Part shown: positions 12,801 to 20,579 of the stretch, in pieces
How the letters are laid out: the number at the start of each line of letters is the position of its first letter
Numbering within the stretch: the first letter of the stretch is position 1
Notes under the pieces: model-generated
What the model was told of the DNA's origin: nothing
The model's database searches: none
The model's input: the letters and a program-made list of their open reading frames with translations, nothing else
Assembly (NCBI RefSeq): GCF_963259705.1
Contig: NC_081844.1
Span: 29,342,294 to 29,406,293 of the forward strand
DNA length: 64,000 nucleotides
Source of the DNA: Myotis daubentonii
Taxonomy: Eukaryota > Chordata > Mammalia > Chiroptera > Vespertilionidae
Direction: 5' to 3'
Position numbers and translations under genes: made by a program

Positions 12801-13975
12801 TGTGGTTGTGTGGGTGAGACTATGTGATGGCAGGTGTGGTCTTGGTTGTGTGTGTGTGACTGGCTGTGAGTGGCCACAGGTCCATGTGTTTCAGGCTATG
12901 GTTGTGGGTGACTAGTGTGTGTGTTATTAGAGGCCATGCTTGCTGGGGAACCATGGTTATGACTGGGCTGGGTATGTGCAAGAGTGTGAACAAAGGTGTT
13001 TGTGAGTAGATGTGGTTGTGTATGTCTGAGAGTGTGGTTGTAAACAGTCATGATTGTGTGAGATGGTGACAGTGGATAGGCGTAGCTGTCCCTGTGTATA
13101 CCATGAGTTGTGAGTGGCTATAATTGTGTGCATGGCTGTAGGTGACTATGTGTGAGATGGTTTTGTGAGTGACTGTGACCATATGTGGCTGTGTGTAAGA
13201 GATGGTGGTTGTGAGTGACAGTGGACAGGAGTAACTGTCCTTGTGTATGGGATGAGTTGTGGGCGGCTGTAACTGTGCACATGGTTGTGGTAGACTATGT
13301 GAGATGGTGGTTGTATGACCCTGTGTGACTGCATGTGACTGCTTGAGGTGCCCTTACAGGTAGGCTGCCCTGCTATCAAGCCTGCCCATGACTCATGCTG
13401 GTCCTTCCCCCTCACCCACACCATCCCACCCTGCAGTGTACAAGACCCTTCTGCTCAGGAAGGAGCTGTCCGAAGATTATGACGAGTACATAATGGTCAT
13501 CAAGCTGATCATCAAATCAGGTCAGCCCTGAGCTGCCTTCTGTCTTTCTGCCTTCCCCTCCCTCCTCCTGCCTCCTCCACCCCAACTCAGCGTTGTTCTC
13601 TCTCCTCCAGGCACCGACGACGTGCAGCCTGAACAGGAGCGCAGGTTCATCAGCCCCGTCAACTGCAGAGCAGCCCTGAAGATGCAGGAGGGGAAACACT
13701 ACCTCATATGGGGCCCCTCCTCAGACCTGTGGGGAGAGAAATCCAAGTGAGTGCCCACCCTGCACATGTGCGTGCTCACCTCACCCACCCTTCCAGGGCC
13801 CCTCCTGACATGCCCTGTGTCCCTCCTCCCCAGCATCAAGTACATCATCAGGAAGGACACCTGGGTAGAGCTGTGGCCTGAAGCGGACGAATGCCAAGAC
13901 GATGAGAACAAGAAGCTGTGCAGGGACCTGGCCAGCTTCAGAGAGAGCATGGTTGTCTTTGGCTGTCCCAACTGA
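741..13975 (+). CDS. C3: Complement C3, copy A (3' part: late TED, CUB, MG8, C345C)
   Basis: Complement C3 is the secreted central protein of complement; convertases cleave it to C3a and C3b, and C3b binds targets through a thioester. Fifteen exons are visible and join to 1602 bp without a stop: 533 residues plus TGA. They correspond to human exons 27-41 (human comparison from memory). The order is the last part of the thioester domain ([16 protein letters not shown]), CUB, MG8 ([19 protein letters not shown]), anchor and C345C, ending in FGCPN-stop as in human C3. The cysteines expected in MG8 and C345C are present. All introns are GT-AG except the third, which is GC-AG. Exon 9 has one codon more than human (ELDNKAF). 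The thioester motif and the alpha/beta cleavage site lie upstream of the window. C4, C5 and A2M fit worse. Nothing suggests a pseudogene. An assembly artefact relative to copy B cannot be excluded. Confidence 0.96.
1170..1262 (+). repeat. MIR SINE fragment
   Basis: 'cttgccctttctggacccc' and 'catctgtaaaataagtat' match the core and 3' part of MIR. It is a decayed copy within an intron of C3 copy A. Confidence 0.55.
1783..2023 (-). mobile_element. Ves SINE
   Basis: Minus-strand tRNA-derived SINE. The plus strand reads ATTGATTTTTAGAGA, then GAAACATC, CAACCAAGGTACATGCCC and finally TGAGCCAAACCGGCT, the complement of the tRNA-like head. It is nested in the Helitron. Confidence 0.85.
2230..2600. 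repeat. GC-rich minisatellite inside Helitron
   Basis: Imperfect repeats built on CAGGCCTGACGCCTCTGGCC and CAGGCCTGGGCAGGGGACCC. The repeat keeps long frames open on both strands; these are by-products of repetition, not genes. Confidence 0.75.
3341..3515 (+). mobile_element. Ves-related tRNA SINE, older subfamily
   Basis: Begins CCCTGGCCAGGTAGCTCAGT (tRNA-like A-box region), continues with GCACATACCAGAAACAACCA and ends in an A-rich tail near 3510-3535. More diverged than the other Ves copies here. Confidence 0.75.
3760..3880 (+). repeat. MIR SINE fragment
   Basis: 'aaacctacctcataggattt' followed by 'gattagatgagtggatatgtg' and 'agcacatagtgagtgtta' is MIR 3' sequence. Intronic. The surrounding 3520-4327 otherwise shows nothing I recognise. 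Confidence 0.6.
4328..4484 (+). CDS. C3: C3 copy A coding exon, human exon 28 equivalent
   Basis: Acceptor ctcatag, donor gtgaga, 157 bp. It encodes [15 protein letters not shown] through [12 protein letters not shown] of the thioester domain. Confidence 0.95.
4690..4890 (+). repeat. MIR SINE
   Basis: MIR core and tail are readable: 'gggctctgacatcagacag', 'cacttaacctctatggacct', 'gaagattaaatgagtgatga' and 'tagcacatagtaagagatct'. Intronic and old. Confidence 0.7.
5332..5563. mobile_element. Non-autonomous hAT element, 232 bp
   Basis: Terminal inverted repeats CAGTGATGGCGAGCC and GGTTCGCCATCACTG bound the element. It is flanked by a perfect 8-bp direct repeat CTCTAGAG at 5324-5331 and 5564-5571, the hAT signature. 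The interior is AT-rich and non-coding. Confidence 0.92.
5998..6161 (+). CDS. C3: C3 copy A coding exon, human exon 29 equivalent
   Basis: Acceptor cttgtag, 164 bp. It encodes [20 protein letters not shown] through [14 protein letters not shown]. The donor after CAG is gcaagt, so the following intron starts with GC. Confidence 0.95.
6362..6690. repeat. Degenerate minisatellite, left block
   Basis: A motif like GGTTCTAGACCATNNTCTCAGT recurs about every 60 bp (near 6418, 6476, 6537, 6594 and 6655). A second block lies at 7500-7800. The two are separated by a SINE and a Helitron, so one array was probably split by insertion. Confidence 0.7.
6748..6938 (-). mobile_element. Ves SINE
   Basis: Minus-strand Ves: CCTCATCCAAGGATATGTTT, then GAAACATCGATGGGTTGC, then a degraded tRNA-like head ending near GAGTCACTGGGCCG. 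It adjoins a Helitron fragment. Confidence 0.75.
6940..7303 (-). mobile_element. Helitron, 5' end clear, 3' end uncertain
   Basis: On the minus strand the element starts TCCTATCTAATAATAG at 7303, preceded by A, and contains GATATGCAAATTAACTGCC, both HeliBat-like. The usual hairpin-CTAG end is not visible on the left, so that boundary is approximate. Confidence 0.6.
7500..7800. repeat. Degenerate minisatellite, right block, abutting splice acceptor
   Basis: Copies of TTCTAGAAGATGTCCTCAGT-like units occur near 7508, 7629, 7690 and 7745. The last partial unit, GGGTTCTAG at 7793-7801, also supplies the splice acceptor of the next exon. Confidence 0.65.
7802..7960 (+). CDS. C3: C3 copy A coding exon, human exon 30 equivalent
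   Basis: Acceptor gttctag, donor gtacag, 159 bp. It encodes [15 protein letters not shown] through [15 protein letters not shown], from the end of the thioester domain into CUB. Confidence 0.95.
8105..8164 (+). CDS. C3: C3 copy A coding exon, human exon 31 equivalent
   Basis: Acceptor ccctgcag, donor gtaagg, 60 bp. It encodes [20 protein letters not shown]. Confidence 0.94.
8251..8338 (+). CDS. C3: C3 copy A coding exon, human exon 32 equivalent
   Basis: Acceptor ctctccag, donor gtagaa, 88 bp. It encodes [18 protein letters not shown] through NLRPAPE, the CUB to MG8 transition. Confidence 0.94.
8451..8502 (+). CDS. C3: C3 copy A coding exon, human exon 33 equivalent
   Basis: Acceptor tttctag, donor gtaaga, 52 bp. 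It encodes [18 protein letters not shown] of MG8. Confidence 0.94.
8770..8938 (-). mobile_element. Ves-related SINE, old
   Basis: Minus-strand SINE: GAAACATCAATGATGAGAAT, GATTGGCTGCC, CCAGGAATCAAACCGTGACC and GAGCCACACTGGCCAGG. Diverged from the younger copies. Intronic. Confidence 0.75.
9069..9283 (+). mobile_element. Ves SINE with 12-bp target duplication
   Basis: tRNA-like head GCCCTAGCTGGTTTGGCACA, body GGAGGCAACCAATCAATTA and tail CAATTAAAAAG. The flanks carry a direct repeat GTCAGAACATTG at 9057-9068 and 9284-9295, consistent with L1-driven retrotransposition. Confidence 0.9.
9380..9924 (+). mobile_element. hAT element resembling rodent URR1, split by a Ves SINE
   Basis: Ends are CAGTGGTTCTCAACC and GGTTGAGAACCGCTG, with a perfect 8-bp duplication CTGTAGCA at 9372-9379 and 9925-9932. 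The interior (GTTCCTCATGTTGTGGTGAC, ATAACTGTAATTTTGCTACT) closely resembles the rodent URR1 hAT family from memory. Without the nested Ves (9661-9885) it is about 320 bp and non-coding. Confidence 0.88.
9661..9885 (+). mobile_element. Ves SINE, full-length, nested in hAT
   Basis: Complete Ves: CCGAAACCGGTTTGGCTCAG head, GGTCAAGGGCATGTACCTGG, CAGCTGATCGATGTTTCTC, and an A-rich tail at 9872-9885. CCCCAAAG is present on both sides as the target duplication. It looks like one of the youngest SINEs in the window. Confidence 0.92.
10670..10785 (+). repeat. MIR SINE fragment
   Basis: 'gaggtgaagtgactcatcca' then 'gtcacatagagctgggatgtg' and 'gaacccatgtagttgggctt' are MIR core wording. It sits in the long intron of copy A. 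The rest of 9933-10921 has no feature I can name. Confidence 0.65.
10922..11009 (+). CDS. C3: C3 copy A coding exon, human exon 34 equivalent
   Basis: Acceptor atccag, donor gtgtga, 88 bp. It encodes [17 protein letters not shown] through APDTADLKQ, one of the best conserved stretches of MG8. Confidence 0.95.
11115..11207 (+). CDS. C3: C3 copy A coding exon, human exon 35 equivalent
   Basis: Acceptor tctccag, donor gtgagg, 93 bp. It encodes [20 protein letters not shown] through IIYLNK. Compared with the human protein from memory it has one extra residue (ELDNKAF against ELDKAF). Confidence 0.94.
11430..11830. repeat. Ancient L1 3'-UTR fragment
   Basis: 'tttattgagatataattggc' followed by 'acaatgcaatgattggatgt' and 'aaatgatgaccacagtaagg' matches the 3' UTR of old mammalian L1 families. 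A CCTT/TTTC tract lies at 11521-11550. Intronic. Confidence 0.6.
12027..12132 (+). CDS. C3: C3 copy A coding exon, human exon 36 equivalent
   Basis: Acceptor tcccag, donor gtgagc, 106 bp. It encodes [20 protein letters not shown] through VKVYSYYNP. Confidence 0.95.
12346..12435 (+). CDS. C3: C3 copy A coding exon, human exon 37 equivalent
   Basis: Acceptor cccacag, donor gtgggt, 90 bp. It encodes [16 protein letters not shown] through [10 protein letters not shown], the cysteine-rich anchor. Confidence 0.95.
12653..12736 (+). CDS. C3: C3 copy A coding exon, human exon 38 equivalent
   Basis: Acceptor ccgcag, donor gtgagg, 84 bp. It encodes [19 protein letters not shown] through KACEPGVDY, the start of C345C. 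Confidence 0.95.
12755..13345. repeat. Degenerate TG-rich minisatellite
   Basis: Repeated TGTGGTTGTGxxTGAC-like units fill most of the 700-bp intron. The array is too degenerate to give one clean period. Confidence 0.7.
13437..13520 (+). CDS. C3: C3 copy A coding exon, human exon 39 equivalent
   Basis: Acceptor ccctgcag, donor gtcagc, 84 bp. It encodes [20 protein letters not shown] through KLIIKS of C345C. Confidence 0.95.
13611..13746 (+). CDS. C3: C3 copy A coding exon, human exon 40 equivalent
   Basis: Acceptor tcctccag, donor gtgagt, 136 bp. It encodes [20 protein letters not shown] through SDLWGEKS. Confidence 0.95.
13834..13975 (+). CDS. C3: C3 copy A terminal coding exon, human exon 41 equivalent
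   Basis: Acceptor ctccccag, 142 bp including the TGA at 13973-13975. It encodes [20 protein letters not shown] through SMVVFGCPN, the C3 carboxy terminus. Confidence 0.96.
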
Positions 13976-13995
13976 GCCCCCCTCCAGCACACCCC

Positions 13996-14001
13996 AATAA
14001 A
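13996..14001 (+). promoter_or_regulatory. Polyadenylation signal of C3 copy A
   Basis: AATAAA lies 20 bp after the stop codon, giving the very short 3' UTR typical of C3. Cleavage is expected about 15-20 bases further on. Confidence 0.9.
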
Positions 14002-14089
14002 GCTTCAGTTGTATTCCATGTGATCTCCCAACGTCTGGAGGTCTTTGTGCGATGGAAAGCAACAGCTCTGTTCCCTAGCTGCCTCACCT

Positions 14090-14470
14090 GCATCTCAGCT
14101 CAGTCCTTGCTTGAAATTCCCAAGAATCTCATTTGCATTCTCGCCTGTGCACTTATGCCCTCACCATCCTCACCTGCAGCTCACCGCCCCCTCACCTGAG
14201 TTCTCACCTACTTGCTTACTGGCCTTCTTACTGCATCCTCACCTGAATTTTTCCCACATTCTCATCTGAATCTTTGCCTCCTCTCTTACCAGTATCCTCA
14301 ACTACATCCACCTGCATTTTTTTGCATCCTCACCTGGCCCCCCACCTACATGTCTGTCCGTAAACTTACCCGTATCTTTAATATTTTCACCTGCATCCGC
14401 ACCTGTTCTCATACTTCTCATTCACAGCTCACTATCTTCAATGGCATTCTCACCTGCATTCCCTTTTGTC
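14090..14470. repeat. Degenerate CTCACCTGCAT-type minisatellite
   Basis: Units such as TCCTCACCTGCAGCTCACC, CATCCTCACCTGAATTTT and CATTCTCACCTGCATT recur at irregular intervals just downstream of copy A. Between 14470 and 15425 I see only unique-looking sequence with no gene or named repeat. Confidence 0.6.
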
Positions 14471-15427
14471 CTGTAGGCTCACTTCCCAGTCACCTCTTTC
14501 TAGATGGGCCTGAGCAGGCTCCTCTATGCTTTTGTAGGACCCAGTGGGGAGGCTGTGCCCAGGAGGGGGCGGTAAGGGGCAGGCAGGGTGATATTTCCGG
14601 TGGGGGAGCCTGAGTGAGTGAGGGGAAGGCATGAGTCAGCAGTTGAGGAGACAGTGCTGGGTCTGTTGTGGTCACAACATCACCAGAACTGAGTGGGGTG
14701 GGTGTGGGGATGACAGCCACCGGGTTGAGTGGAACTACTGGTTGCAAAGTGAAACTGGGACTCCAAAGGCCTCATCTAGTCTCTAGATCTTCGAAGACAG
14801 TTGAGTTCTGGATCCGGTTGTCATGGAAAAAACCCTACAGCCTGGAAGTCACCCCAGCACAGCCACTTGGCCCTAGAGCCCCTGGTCCAAGAAACCCCCA
14901 CCTCCCACTTCCAGGATGGTGGGGGAACACATTCACAGCCCACCCCAGCTTCCTCCAGCCCCCACTAGCCAGAGACTTTCATGGAGGGGAGACTCAAAGA
15001 CCCTCATCACTCACTAGGTGTCCCAGCTGACATCTGCCTGTGGCTCCCTCCCCCAATGTCCCTCTTCTCATTTCTTTTCTTGCCTGTTTCCTCTTTCTTC
15101 TGCCCAGGGTCCGTTGTCCTCATTTCTTTAACACCTGGGGTTTGGTGTTGCTTGAGCACCTATGGTTCTAGGCTGTGAACATTCTGAAGACAGCAGAGAG
15201 TTGATTTCAGACAGTGAGGAAAGGAGAGCAGGGCAACATGAGAAGGCCTGGCTGTGATGGGGCCACCAGTAAAGGTCCTTTACATGAGGGTGGTTCATGT
15301 CCTGTGTGAACTTAGCCAGGCCATGGCGACCAGCTGTTTGGTGAAATACCAGCTAAATGTAGCTAGGAAGGTATTTTAAAAATGGGATTCACATCTATTG
15401 TCAATTGACTTTAAAAGGAGCTTACCT

Positions 15428-15605
15428 TAGCCCAGTGTGGCTCAGTGCTTGGGCATTGACCTTCAAACCAGGAAGTCACAGCTTGGTTCCAGTCAGGGCA
15501 CATGCAGCTCAATTCCCAGTAGGGGGCATGCAGGAGGCAGCTGATTAATGATTCTCTCTCATCACTGATGTTTCTATTTTTCCCTCTCCCTTCTTCTTGA
15601 AATTA
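15428..15605 (+). mobile_element. Ves SINE, diverged
   Basis: AGCCCAGTGTGGCTCAGTG head, TTCCAGTCAGGGCACATGCA and GGAGGCAGCTGATTAATGAT, then a TA-rich tail at 15604-15630. The stretch 15631-16140 has no recognised feature. Confidence 0.8.
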
Positions 15606-16144
15606 TATATATATTTGAAATATATATATGAAAAAGTAGTTTACCTTTTATAATGTGGGTGGGTCTTATACAATCAACTGAAAGGATGAAGAGAAGAAAA
15701 AAAATTGGGTTTCCTGAAGAAAAAGGGATTCAAGACAGCAGTGTAGAAATTCTAGCCTTCAGACTAAATGCTGTGTCAACTCAACTGAATCTCTAGCGCA
15801 CTGGAGGTTTCGAACTTGCTGAGCCACACAATTGCATGAGCCAACTCCTTAAAATAAACCTCTGTTTCTCTGTCTTCCCATATACAAATAGATAGATGAT
15901 CCAGATTAAATATAGATATAATTAGATACAGAAACCCCTGCCTAATGCAGATGGTCAGGGAAATCTCCAGTGAAGGCAGGGGTGGGAGGGGGGCGGTTCT
16001 TGAGTCAAGACATAGATGACAAGAAGGATGTGGAAAAGACTATTTCTGGCAGAGGGAACAGCACATGCAAAGGCCCTGAGATACCTGTTGCAGGGTGAGC
16101 GAGGGTACAAGGGCTTCAAGATAGTGACACCCACTTAGTGTCTA

Positions 16145-16300
16145 AGCTCAGGGGATGGCAAGCTTTTTCTCTAAAGGGCAAGATAGTAATTATCTCAGGC
16201 TTTGAGGGGCAAGAGATAAAATGGAAGCTATTATTAAGGCACTTCCACCCTGCCACGCCGTTTGCTTGGGATGGGCCACTGGAGTGATGGGCGTGACTTG
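16145..16300 (+). repeat. MER5-type hAT fragment, ancient
   Basis: 'gatggcaagctttttctcta' and 'aagggcaagatagtaattat' then 'ctcaggctttgaggggc' match MER5A wording. The region 16301-16795 has no gene or repeat I can name. Confidence 0.6.
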
Positions 16301-16797
16301 AGGTCCACTGCTGGAGACATTCTCTGGATGAAGAGTGATCAATCTGAGGCTTGGCAATCTAAGCAGGGGCAGGAGTGGGGGTGACCCCCAAGGCCCGTTT
16401 CTCTCTCTGCTCCAGTTCTCAGCCAGCCTGTCCCTTCAAGACCCAGCTCTCTCATCTGGATAGCTGGCCAGAGGCAAGGCGACATGTTGAGTCACCCACC
16501 CCCAGAATGAGATTCATCCACTCAGTGCCTTCCAGTCACCAACATGTTGGAGTGGTCAGTGTGACCCTCACAGAGTGTAGACAGTAGTCAGGTTTGGGCT
16601 GCGGGTCAAGGGGGCAGAGTGGGGTTTAGGGGCAGAGGAGAACCCCCAGCTGTGTCTCTACAGCTCACTGAAGTCCCATCCCTGAGAACTGCTCCAGTAG
16701 CTGTACAGAAGCAGGAGGTCCACCGGATTGGCCTGCTTATTTTTGCTAATAAGCTCAATGGGAGGCCATTGAAAGAGTTTATATATTTTTTAATTTT

Positions 16798-17000
16798 GTA
16801 AGTATATTTTTATTGATTTCAGAGAGGGAGACAGAGAGATAGATTTATCAATGATGAGAGAGAATCACTGACTGGCTGCCACCAGCATGCCCCCACTGGG
16901 GATCGAGCCTGCAACCCGGGCATGTGACCTTGACCAAGAATCAAACCATGACCTGGTTCATAGGTCGACACTCAGCCACTGAGTCATGCCGCAAGGGCCA
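16798..17000 (-). mobile_element. Ves SINE
   Basis: Minus-strand Ves: TATTTTTATTGATTTCAGAG, GAATCACTGACTGGCTGCC, GGGGATCGAGCCTGCAACC, and a tRNA-like head complement ending near 17000. Confidence 0.82.
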
Positions 17001-17059
17001 CTGGAAGATTTAAACAGGGGGTGATGAGAGCTGCCTTAGATGTTAAAAAATCGAATGCT

Positions 17060-17595
17060 GGCCATTTCAATTCTAGTTATGTACCCCAAAGAATTGAAAA
17101 CTGGTGCCCTGACAAATATACGTGCATGCAGGCTCACAGCAGCATGATGCACAGTAGCCAAGACTTGGAAGCAACTTAATGCACATCAACAGATGAATGG
17201 ATACACAAATGTGGTCCTTCCACACAATGGAATACTATGCAGCCATAACAGAGGATCAAAGCACTGACACTCACTATGATGTGGATGACCCTTGAAAACA
17301 TTATACTCAGTGCACAAAGACCACACATCGCATATTTCCATTTCTATGAAATATTCAGAACAGGTAATATGCTAGAGCAAGAACAAAGACTAGTGGTTGA
17401 CCGGAGCTGGGAGGATTGGGGAAGGGGAAGTACCTGCTTAATAGCTATGGGGTTTCCTTTGGGGGCATTGAAAATGTCTTGGAACTAGATAGAGTTGCAC
17501 AACATTGTCAATGTATTAAATGCCACTGAGCAACCTCTTTGAAACGGGTAGCTTTAGGATATATGAATTTCACCCCAATAAAATAAAATATAAAT
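17060..17595 (+). repeat. Old L1 3' end
   Basis: 'ggaatactatgcagccataa' and 'ggttgaccggagctggg...' type wording and a terminal CCCCAATAAAATAAAAT are typical of the ORF2 end and 3' UTR of old mammalian L1. No reading frame is intact. Confidence 0.75.
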
Positions 17596-17721
17596 AACTA
17601 AGCAAGGGTATCCTCACACTAACTTGAGGATAGAGAATGCATTGTAAGGTGACAAGAGGTAAAGCAGGACATGCAGCTGGTAAGCCACTGCAACCGTCCA
17701 CACAAGAAATGATGGGAGCCT

Positions 17722-18080
17722 TAATGTGTCAGTCCATTCGGGCTACTAGAACAATATACCCAAGACTGAATGGTTTAAACCACAGACCTTTATCTCACAC
17801 AGTCTGGGAGCTGGAAGCCAAGATGAGGGTGCCTGCTTGGTGGGGTTCTGGAGAGAGCTCTCTTCCTGGCTTGCAGATGGCCACCTGCTCACTGTGTGCT
17901 CACATGGGAGAGAGAATCTCTCTCGCCTGTCATCTTATAAGGGAGCTAATCCCATCACTAGGACTTTACCCTCATGACCTAATAATCTCCCACAGGTTCC
18001 ACTCCCAGATACCATCACAATGGGGGGTTAGGACTCCACATATGAATTTTGAGAAGCACAACATTCAGTCCATAGCACTT
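17722..18080 (+). repeat. Ancient interspersed repeat, family uncertain
   Basis: 'cacagtctgggagctggaag', 'gcagatggccacctgctcac', 'cttataagggagctaatccc' and 'acattcagtccatagcac' belong to a common old mammalian repeat, but I cannot name the family with confidence. Confidence 0.5.
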
Positions 18081-18109
18081 AGTTCGGGTGGTAGTGTTAT
18101 CAAGGAAGC

Positions 18110-18440
18110 GACAAGACCTCGGTGTTTGTGTCCTTTATGGAACGATTTCCACTATTTGGCTGTTGGGAATGACCTTGCTCTGAACTTGGGCGTGCAAATA
18201 TCACTTGGAGTCCCTGCTGTCCATTCTTCTGGATATAGAACCAGAAGTGGAATTTCTGGATCATATAATAATTCTATTTTGAATTTTTGAGGAATCACCA
18301 TGCTGTGCTTCATTGTGGCTGCACTATTTTACATTTCTAACATCTCCCCAAGCCTTCTTTATTGTGTATATGCAGTGGCTGTGCATGTTTCATATATGAG
18401 ACCATGAGATCCATCTTGTTCATACATTTTTGAAATTAAT
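18110..18440 (-). repeat. Old L1 fragment
   Basis: 'gaaccagaagtggaatttct' followed by 'ggatcatataataattctat' is the reverse complement of the L1 ORF2 3' region. Confidence 0.65.
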
Positions 18441-18559
18441 ATCTTTGCTTTTTTGTCTGCTTAAGCTATCAAGCTCAAGAGGGAGGCTTCAAAAATATCT
18501 CTCTTTGGTGCTGTCATTATCTAATGTAAGGCACTTTACATTCTTTTAAAAAAAAATCC

Positions 18560-18715
18560 TCACTGGGAGATATGTGTTTTTACTTAATTGATTAGGAGAG
18601 GTGAGAGAAACATCCATCCATTGCCTCCTGTATGTGCCGCGTTGGGGGATCAAACCTGAAACCTTTTGGTTCATAGGATGACACTCCACCCAACTGAGCC
18701 ATCTGGCCAGGGTAG
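18560..18715 (-). mobile_element. Ves SINE, diverged
   Basis: Minus-strand Ves: TTGATTAGGAGAGGTGAGAG, CATTGCCTCCTGTATGTGCC and AACTGAGCCATCTGGCCAGG. Confidence 0.78.
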
Positions 18716-18869
18716 TATTTGACATTCTTTTTATTCCCCCCATTCCAGGTCTTCAAATTCTGCACAGCATTTTACACCAATAGCACATCTCAACTCTTAC
18801 CATCACATTTGAGTAGTTTTGTCTTTTTTCCCCCTTCATTGATTGTGAGACTATGTTTTTAAGGCCATA

Positions 18870-19440
18870 TACATTTAGAATTATTATATTTTTATGACAG
18901 AGACTTAGTTATCTCTAGTAATGCTTTCTACATTAAAGTCCATGTTGTTTGATAATAACAGGGTTAAACCAATGTTCTTTCTGGCTATTTACACCCTACA
19001 ATTGGCAACTTGTTGCACTGTTTATATTTAAACATGTTACTGGATTCTAATTGTTCTTATCCAACCTGACAATATTTGTCTTTTCATTTGAGTATTTAGA
19101 CCAACGCAGTGCAATAGGATTGTAATGTGAAACATCTCTGTAATTTAAAATTTCCTAGCAACCACAAGTTTTTGAAAAATGGTGAAATTAAATTTAATAA
19201 TATATTTTATTTAACAACATATCTAAATGTTATCTCTTCAAAGTTCGGACCATCCACACTTCAGGTACTCCAGGACCACTTGGGGCCACTGTATGGAACA
19301 GTGTAGATTTAGACGATCAGTTAATTCCAATTATTGATAGGTATGGATTTATTTTGTGCTTTCTGATTGTATCTCCTTTTCCATCTTGCTTTTCCCTCTT
19401 TCCTTGCCTTGTTTTTTATTATTTCTTTTTCTCATTCCAG
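18870..19440 (-). repeat. Old L1 fragments
   Basis: AT-rich sequence with L1 ORF2 5' wording on the minus strand (for example 'ctgacaatatttgtcttttc' and 'ccaattattgataggtatgg'). Broken and interrupted; frames are closed. Confidence 0.5.
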
Positions 19441-19671
19441 TCTCTTCTTATTCTTAGTAGGGAAATGACCCCTCCTTATTCCTATCCGTTTGGACACTTC
19501 CGGAGATACTTTAATTTATAAATTTAATCTATCAAAATCTCACCCTGTTCAGTCTTTCTTGGTTCCAAAGCCTCTGGAATGCTCTTCCTGTATCCACTCT
19601 CACCCCTACAGGCAGTTCTCCACACACTGGTCAAAGCGAGGTTTTGATTAGACATTTTGTTGTTGTTGTTA

Positions 19672-19918
19672 ATCCTCACCCCAGGATATTTTTTCAATTG
19701 ATTTTTAGAGAGAGTAGAAGGGAAAGATATAGGGGGAAAGAGAAAGAGAGAGAAACATCGATATGAGAGAGACACATCGATTGGTTGCCTTGGCATGCAC
19801 CCCAACCAGGGCTGGGGATCGAACTTGCAATCCAGGTAGGTGCCCTTGACTGGGAATCAAACCCACGATCCTTTGGATGGAGGGACAACACTCTAACCAC
19901 TGAACACACCGGCCTGGG
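19672..19918 (-). mobile_element. Ves SINE
   Basis: Minus-strand Ves with clear AATCCTCACCCCAGGATATT tail complement, GAAACATCGATATGAGAG, CATCGATTGGTTGCC and GGGGATCGAACTTGCAATCC. Confidence 0.88.
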
Positions 19919-20139
19919 CGGTTACACCTTTGTTAAAAACATATCACACTTATTTAAGATCATACATAATCTTAGGCAACATCTGTTTGACCAAAGAAAA
20001 TTTTAGAATAAAATGTATCTTCATACTCTTACCAAAATGAAAATTACTAAGCAAAAGGAACAAAATAATTCAAGTATCATGAAATTTGAAAGGATTGTAA
20101 AATCACTTTATTTTTAGTGGTTAAAACATCCTATATTTA

Positions 20140-20302
20140 TTTCTTGAGGCATGACTGACATAACAGAATAGGGAATATAGTCAATAATATTGTAATAGCT
20201 ATGTACTACAATTATGGTACCAAGTGGTTACTAGAATTATTGGGGTGATCACTTCATAAATTGTATAAATATCTAATGTCTATACTGTACACTTAAAACT
20301 AA
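20140..20302 (+). repeat. L1 3'-UTR fragment
   Basis: 'ataatattgtaatagctatg' and 'ggggtgatcacttcataaat' followed by 'ctgtacacttaaaact' is L1 3'-UTR wording. It is cut at 20302 by a Helitron. Confidence 0.65.
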
Positions 20303-20579
20303 TCCTATATAATAAAAGGTTACTATGTAAATTGGCTGTACAGTGGAACAAGTTGTTGCTCTGATGCTTAATGCACAAGCTGCGCCCCGGTGGTCAGAGC
20401 GCTCCCACAGGGGGAGCACCACTCAGCCAGAAGCCAGGCAGATGGCTGCCTCCGCAGCAGCACTAAGGCCTAAGCCTTCAGTCAGACATCCCCAGAGGGC
20501 TCCCGGACTGGGAAAGAGTGCAGGCCAGGCTGAGAGCTTCCCTCCCCAAGTGCACGAATATCGTGCACCCGGCCTCTAG
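20303..20579 (+). mobile_element. HeliBat-type non-autonomous Helitron, 277 bp
   Basis: Starts TCCTATATAATAAAAGG at 20303 and ends with hairpin GTGCACGAATATCGTGCAC followed by CCGGCCTCTAG at 20579. The flanks are A (20302) and T (20580), matching Helitron insertion at AT. Both ends are intact, so it is a good reference copy for the family. Confidence 0.93.

Noticed and set aside
12755..13345. Z-DNA-forming TG repeat
   Set aside because: TG runs are short and interrupted, so only a degenerate minisatellite is supported.
741..13975. Copy A as a C3 pseudogene or as C4, C5 or A2M
   Set aside because: All 15 exons join in frame with usable splice sites, and the C-terminus FGCPN and MG8 wording are specific to C3.
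17637..18290. 217-codon open frame
   Set aside because: It spans an old interspersed repeat and an old reversed L1 piece. No domain or codon pattern supports a gene.
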